Shown: one piece after another, positions 60,109 to 64,000 of the stretch | Position numbering within the stretch: position 1 is the first letter of the stretch | Layout: the number at the start of each line of letters is the position of its first letter | Assembly (NCBI RefSeq): GCF_012641335.1 | Contig: NZ_JABAID010000002.1 | Coordinates: 124,001-188,000, forward strand | Direction: 5' to 3' | Source: Novosphingobium sp. ERN07 | Lineage (GTDB): Bacteria > Pseudomonadota > Alphaproteobacteria > Sphingomonadales > Sphingomonadaceae | Length of the DNA: 64,000 nt | The notes under the pieces: model-generated | What the model saw: only the letters and a program-made list of their open reading frames with translations | Told to the model about the DNA's origin: nothing | Database searches by the model: none | Translations under genes and position numbers: made by a program

Positions 60109-61410
60109 TCAATCCGCCAGCAACAGCACCGGCGCTTCGATCAGTTTCTTCACCGCCTGAACGAAGCTGGCGGCATCGTGTCCGTCCACCACGCGATGAT
60201 CGCAACTGATCGAGATGTTCATGAGCTTGCGCTTCTCGATGCGTTCGCCCCCCAAGCCATCAGACACGAACATCGGGCGTTCGATGATGCGGTTGGGGCC
60301 TATGATCGCAACTTCGGGCCGGTTGATAACGGGCGTGGTGGCAACACCGCCTAGCGGGCCTAGCGACGTTATGGTCAGCGTCGAGCCAGACAGTTCATCC
60401 GATTTTGCGCTGCCGCTGCGGGCCGCTTCGGCAAGACGCACGATTTCGCGCGCGAGTTGCCAGAGGTTGAGGCTTTGCGCATTGCGAATCACCGGCACCA
60501 TCAACCCGGCAGGAGTCTGCGCTGCCATGCCCAGATGCACCGCGCCATACCGTGTAACCACGCCTGCTTCGTCATCATAGCGCGCGTTGAGCATCGGAAA
60601 CTGCGGCAAAGTGTGACAAATCGCGGTGATCAGCAGCGGAAGCATGGTCAGCTTCGGCTTGTCACCACGATGGGCGTTCAATTGTTCGCGCATCGCTTCG
60701 ATCGCGGTAACGTCGCATTCCTCCACATAGGAAAAGTGCGGGATATTGCGCTTTGAAGCGGCCATGTTCTCGGCAATGCGGCGGCGCATCCCGATGACCT
60801 TAATGACCTCATCTCCGCGCTCGACCCCTGCCGCGCGATATCCGCCTTGCGCGTTGTAGGCGAGAAACTGATCGAGATCCGCATGACGGACGCGCCCTTC
60901 CTCTGACGGGCGCACTTCCGACAGGTCGATACCAAGATCACGCGCGCGTTGGCGCACAGCGGGACTGGCCAGCACTTTCGCGCTGCTGCCGTGCCTTGTT
61001 GGCGTTTCGACAGGCACGATTGCGACGGGTTGCGATATCGGGGGCGATGGGGCAACGGCGTCGATCTTCGCCGCGTCCACCGCCTCAGGCGTTTCGGCTG
61101 CGATCCGCTGCTCCACAACCTCGGCTTTCGGGGCGGGTGCCGGGACAGGCGTTTCAGCCTCCCCTTCTCCCTCAGTCTCGATCACGACCAGCGCCGAGCC
61201 GATCGCCACGATATCGCCCACTTCACCCGCGATCGAAACGACCTTGCCCGCAACCGGGCTTTCCATCTCAACCGTGGCCTTGTCGGTCATCATGTCGGCA
61301 AGGCGGCCATCCTCTTCGACGGAATCGCCGACTTTTACGTGCCAGGCAACGATTTCGGCCTCGGCAATGCCTTCTCCGATATCGGGCAGGCGGAATGTGT
61401 AAGTTCCCAT
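60109..61410 (-). CDS. bkdB: Branched-chain 2-oxoacid dehydrogenase E2 (dihydrolipoyl transacylase)
   Basis: 433 residues. Lipoyl domain (about 1-80, lipoyl Lys in MTDKATVEMESP), an Ala/Glu/Pro linker, a subunit-binding domain (ASPAVRQRARDLGIDLSEV, about 150-185) and a catalytic domain with DHRVVDGHDAASFV near the end. Follows E1 beta by 4 bp, forming an E1alpha-E1beta-E2 operon. Differs clearly from the PDH E2 at 11.7-12.9 kb. No own E3 gene behind it. Confidence 0.9.
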   Translation of the reverse strand: MGTYTFRLPDIGEGIAEAEIVAWHVKVGDSVEEDGRLADMMTDKATVEMESPVAGKVVSIAGEVGDIVAIGSALVVIETEGEGEAETPVPAPAPKAEVVEQRIAAETPEAVDAAKIDAVAPSPPISQPVAIVPVETPTRHGSSAKVLASPAVRQRARDLGIDLSEVRPSEEGRVRHADLDQFLAYNAQGGYRAAGVERGDEVIKVIGMRRRIAENMAASKRNIPHFSYVEECDVTAIEAMREQLNAHRGDKPKLTMLPLLITAICHTLPQFPMLNARYDDEAGVVTRYGAVHLGMAAQTPAGLMVPVIRNAQSLNLWQLAREIVRLAEAARSGSAKSDELSGSTLTITSLGPLGGVATTPVINRPEVAIIGPNRIIERPMFVSDGLGGERIEKRKLMNISISCDHRVVDGHDAASFVQAVKKLIEAPVLLLAD

Positions 61411-61414
61411 TGGC

Positions 61415-62470
61415 TCAGGCTTTCGTCAGACGGTCGATGGCCTCGCCAATGCGGACCGGGCCTGGGAAATAGGCCCATTCGAGGCTATGGGGATAAGGCG
61501 TATCGAAGCCTGTCACGCGCTCTATCGGCGCTTCAAGGTGATAGAAGCAACGCTCCTGCACCAGCGCCGAAAGTTCCGCGCCGAAGCCGGATGTGCGCGT
61601 GGCTTCATGGACGATCAGGCATTTGCCGGTTTTTTCCACCGACTTTTCCACCGTCGCTATATCCAGCGGAACGAGCGTGCGCAGATCGATGATTTCGGCA
61701 TCGACGCCCTTTTCTGCGCAGACTGCCGCCGCAACGTGAACCATCGTGCCATAAGCCAGCACGGTGAAGGCATTGCCGGGGCGCACGATCCGCGCCTTGC
61801 CCAGCGGTATCGAATAATACCCTTCCGGCACCACGCTATCAGCGTGCTTCGACCACGGCTCCACCGGCTTGTCGTAATAGCCGTTGAAGGGGCCGTTATA
61901 GATGCGCTTCGGTTCGAAGAAGATCACCGGATCGTTGTCTTCTATAGCGGCAATCAACAGGCCCTTGGCATCGTGCGGCGTGCTGGGGACGACCGTTTTC
62001 AGACCGGCAACGTGGGTGAACAGCGCTTCGGGGCTTTGGCTGTGGGTCTGCCCGCCGAATATACCGCCACCGAATGGGGAGCGCACGGTCATCGGCGCGA
62101 TGAACTCGCCCGCCGAACGATAACGCAGGCGCGCTGCTTCCGAAACGAGCTGATCCAAACCCGGATAGATATAATCGGCAAACTGGATTTCCGGCACCGG
62201 ACGCAGGCCATAGGCACCCATGCCCACGGCAACGCCGATAATGCCGCACTCGCTGATCGGCGTATCAAACACGCGGGGCTTGCCGTATTTCTTCTGCAAG
62301 CCTGCCGTCGCGCGGAACACGCCGCCAAAGTAGCCAACATCCTCGCCCATCACGACAACATTGGGATCGCGCTCCATCATGATGTCGAGCGCGTCGTTGA
62401 TCGCCTCGATCATGTTGAGGCGGCGGGTCGGAGCCTCGGCCAGGCTGACCGGGGTTTCTTCGTAGGTCAT
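61415..62470 (-). CDS. bkdA2: Branched-chain 2-oxoacid dehydrogenase E1 beta
   Basis: 351 residues from MTYEETPVSLAEAP (62470). Transketolase pyrimidine domain with VVVMGEDVGYFGGVFRATAGL and the FDTPISECGIIGVAVGMGAYG block (Glu activates ThDP), and a C-terminal domain with DLRTLVPLDIATVEKSVEKTG. Start overlaps the E1 alpha stop by 4 bp (ATGA). Works with E1 alpha in decarboxylating 2-oxoacids from Val, Leu and Ile. Confidence 0.92.
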   Translation of the reverse strand: MTYEETPVSLAEAPTRRLNMIEAINDALDIMMERDPNVVVMGEDVGYFGGVFRATAGLQKKYGKPRVFDTPISECGIIGVAVGMGAYGLRPVPEIQFADYIYPGLDQLVSEAARLRYRSAGEFIAPMTVRSPFGGGIFGGQTHSQSPEALFTHVAGLKTVVPSTPHDAKGLLIAAIEDNDPVIFFEPKRIYNGPFNGYYDKPVEPWSKHADSVVPEGYYSIPLGKARIVRPGNAFTVLAYGTMVHVAAAVCAEKGVDAEIIDLRTLVPLDIATVEKSVEKTGKCLIVHEATRTSGFGAELSALVQERCFYHLEAPIERVTGFDTPYPHSLEWAYFPGPVRIGEAIDRLTKA

Positions 62471-63750
62471 CCGTCTTTCCATTCCGGCCATTTGACGCGA
62501 CGCTCGTGTATCGCCTGCCTGCTCTGTTCCTGCAGATGCCAAGGCAGATCCTCGAACACATCTTCGAACATGGTGTGGAAGGGGTGATGCAGTCCGTGGC
62601 CAAGGATGCCGTTCTTCTCAGCCTCCTTCGTCGCCACCTTCACCTGCTCCATCAGTTCACGGTCCATCGCGGCGTGCTGGTCTTCCGACCATTCGCCCAG
62701 CGCGATCAGGTGCTTCTTGAGGCGGTTGATAGGATCGCCCAAAGGCCACTCTTCCCGCTCATGCGCAGAACGATACTGGCCCGGATCGTCAGAAGTTGAA
62801 TGGCCTTCTGCACGATAGGTGAAGTGTTCGATCAGCGTCGGCCCGGCGTTTGAACGGGCGCGATTGGCGGCCCATTCGGTGGCCGCGTAAACCGCCAGCG
62901 GATCGTTCCCATCCACCCGCAGCCCCGCCATGCCATAGCCGATGGCGCGTGCGGCAAAGGTTGTGCGTTCCGCCCCGGCAAAGCCCGAAAAGCTCGAAAT
63001 CGCCCACTGGTTGTTGACGACGTTGAAGATGACAGGGGCGTTATAGACCGTGGCAAACGTCATCGCTGAATGGAAATCGCCCTCGGCTGTCGATCCCTCA
63101 CCGATCCAGGTGGCAGCAATGCGGGTATCACCCTTGATCGCGCTGGCCATCGCCCAACCCACGGCTTGGGGGTATTGTGTGGCCAGATTGCCGCTGATCG
63201 TGAAGAACGAAGCCTCGCGCGCCGAATACATGATCGGCAACTGGCGGCCTTTCAGCTTGTCCGCCCGGTTCGAATAGATCTGGTTGATCATCTCGACGAT
63301 GGGATAGCCGCGCGCGATCAGAATGCCCTGTTGGCGATAGCTGGGAAACACCATGTCATCGTCGGCCAGCGCCATCGCCGGGGCGACCGAGGAGGCCTCT
63401 TCACCGGTACACTTCATGTAGAAGCTGGTTTTGCCCTGCCGTTGGCCGCGATACATCCGGTCATCGAAAGCGCGGGTCAGTGCCATCGTACGGAGCATTC
63501 GCCGTAAGGTTTCGGCATCAAGCTTTGGATCCCAAGGCCCGACTGCGCGATCATCATCGTCCAGCACGCGCACCAGATCGAGGCACAGGGGATGCGTATC
63601 GGCTGCCACGCACCCCTCGTCAGGGCGTGGCTGTTCGCCCGCGACGGTGATCTGAAGATGCGAATAATTGACCGGATCACCGGGACGGAACCGCGGCTCA
63701 GGCACGTGCAGCGACAGCGACGGCAGGTTGCCACGCGCGCTTGTGCTCAT
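62467..63750 (-). CDS. bkdA1: Branched-chain 2-oxoacid dehydrogenase E1 alpha
   Basis: 427 residues from MSTSARGNLPSL (63750); a Met at 63783 extends it by 11. ThDP-binding motif GEGSTAEGDFHSAMTFATVYNAPVIFNVVNNQW (in part) with G-D-G-type variation GEG, the phosphorylation-loop-like region YRAEGHSTSDDPGQYRS, and the FPSYRQQGILIARG substrate region. The long N-terminal extension (about 90 residues) is typical of BCKDH rather than PDH E1 alpha. First gene of the operon. Confidence 0.92.
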   Translation of the reverse strand: MSTSARGNLPSLSLHVPEPRFRPGDPVNYSHLQITVAGEQPRPDEGCVAADTHPLCLDLVRVLDDDDRAVGPWDPKLDAETLRRMLRTMALTRAFDDRMYRGQRQGKTSFYMKCTGEEASSVAPAMALADDDMVFPSYRQQGILIARGYPIVEMINQIYSNRADKLKGRQLPIMYSAREASFFTISGNLATQYPQAVGWAMASAIKGDTRIAATWIGEGSTAEGDFHSAMTFATVYNAPVIFNVVNNQWAISSFSGFAGAERTTFAARAIGYGMAGLRVDGNDPLAVYAATEWAANRARSNAGPTLIEHFTYRAEGHSTSDDPGQYRSAHEREEWPLGDPINRLKKHLIALGEWSEDQHAAMDRELMEQVKVATKEAEKNGILGHGLHHPFHTMFEDVFEDLPWHLQEQSRQAIHERRVKWPEWKDG

Positions 63751-63793
63751 GATGAGAACGCCTGCATTTTGACTCTCCCGCATCGAATCGGCC

Positions 63794-63807
63794 TTTGCAA
63801 ATGCAAA
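63794..63807. promoter_or_regulatory. TTTGCA-type inverted repeat upstream of the bkd operon
   Basis: TTTGCAAATGCAAA, arms TTTGCA/TGCAAA, 44 bp before the bkd start codon, with a further half-site TGCAAA at 63819-63824 and an AT-rich TATATAAC sequence (minus strand) beyond, likely the promoter. Candidate operator for a repressor of branched-chain amino acid catabolism. Confidence 0.4.
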
Positions 63808-63877
63808 AGCTAGACTGATGCAAAGTTATATACGTTTGTTATTTTATTTCACACACCTTATCGAGTCAATCACAGCG

Positions 63878-64000
63878 TCAGACGGCAACCGGCGCGGAAA
63901 GATGGCCCTGCGGCGCGTATCCTGTCACTTCAAAATCCTCGATCCGATAACCGAAGATGCTATCGGGTCGGCGCGATATGGCAAGGCGCGGATCGCCTTC
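63878..64000 (-). CDS. thyA: Thymidylate synthase, C-terminal 40 residues (cut by window edge)
   Basis: The minus-strand frame ending at the TGA (63878-63880) reads SRRPDSIFGYRIEDFEVTGY then APQGHLSAPVAV, the conserved C-terminal tail of ThyA (SIFDFRYEDFEIxGYxPHPxIKAPVAV type). The terminal PVAV closes over the active site in this enzyme. The rest lies outside the window. Confidence 0.9.
   Translation of the reverse strand, partial: EGDPRLAISRRPDSIFGYRIEDFEVTGYAPQGHLSAPVAV

Overview
The window reads as a chromosomal segment of an alphaproteobacterium of the order Sphingomonadales (Novosphingobium/Sphingomonas type). This is inferred from high GC, gene order (zapA - 6S RNA - 5-FCL - DUF2842; lytic transglycosylase - rlpA - D,D-carboxypeptidase - tmk - holB - metG), an archaeal/eukaryote-type short prolyl-tRNA synthetase, PhaR, and a class I aldolase beside pgk/gap/tkt. 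No rRNA, phage, IS or CRISPR was seen. Both window edges cut genes: metG on the left and thyA on the right.

Region by region: 1-5.9 kb is a tightly packed minus-strand cell-wall/replication operon. 6.0-6.7 kb holds tRNA-Ser and a MazEF/PemK-type toxin-antitoxin pair. 6.8-9.9 kb is a large membrane adenylate cyclase. 10.2-12.9 kb carries E3 and E2 of the pyruvate dehydrogenase complex, followed by a Usp protein, RNase R (with a repeat-derived insertion), an M28 peptidase, ProRS, PhaR, alanine racemase, an MHS transporter, an IscU-like protein, CvpA and RadA (13-25 kb). 45.5-64 kb is again housekeeping: tRNA-Leu, SuhB, EF-P, an OPT transporter, an L,D-transpeptidase, ThiE, the lower glycolysis/Calvin-type block fda-pgk-MOSC-gap-tkt, zapA/6S RNA/5-FCL, two identical tRNA-Asp genes, a YdeI-like protein and the branched-chain 2-oxoacid dehydrogenase operon.

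The accessory core is 25.6-44.9 kb. It holds two ECF sigma/anti-sigma pairs, two subtilisin-family (S8) proteases, two outer-membrane proteins, a small secreted Arg/Asp-rich protein, a SAM methyltransferase, a complete export machine (C39-peptidase ABC transporter, second ABC transporter, HlyD adaptor, TolC-type outer-membrane factor), an unrecognised 614-residue protein and a 48-codon peptide gene that looks like a secreted modified-peptide (RiPP) precursor. Reading the intergenic regions by eye, I found the same bipartite promoter, (N)(G/A)GAATA - exactly 15 bp - CGTT, at eight places. It stands upstream of every transcription unit in this block: four divergent pairs, all facing the genes. 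The simplest reading is one regulon in which the twin ECF factors control themselves, the proteases, the porins and the whole peptide maturation/export locus. I know of no described system with this composition; this is the main discovery candidate of the window.

A second, independent peptide candidate is an orphan Cys-rich ORF at 25684-26028. Its N-terminus resembles the K-L-x-L-x-K-E-x-L leaders of class I lanthipeptides, and a 16-bp tandem duplication lies at its start.
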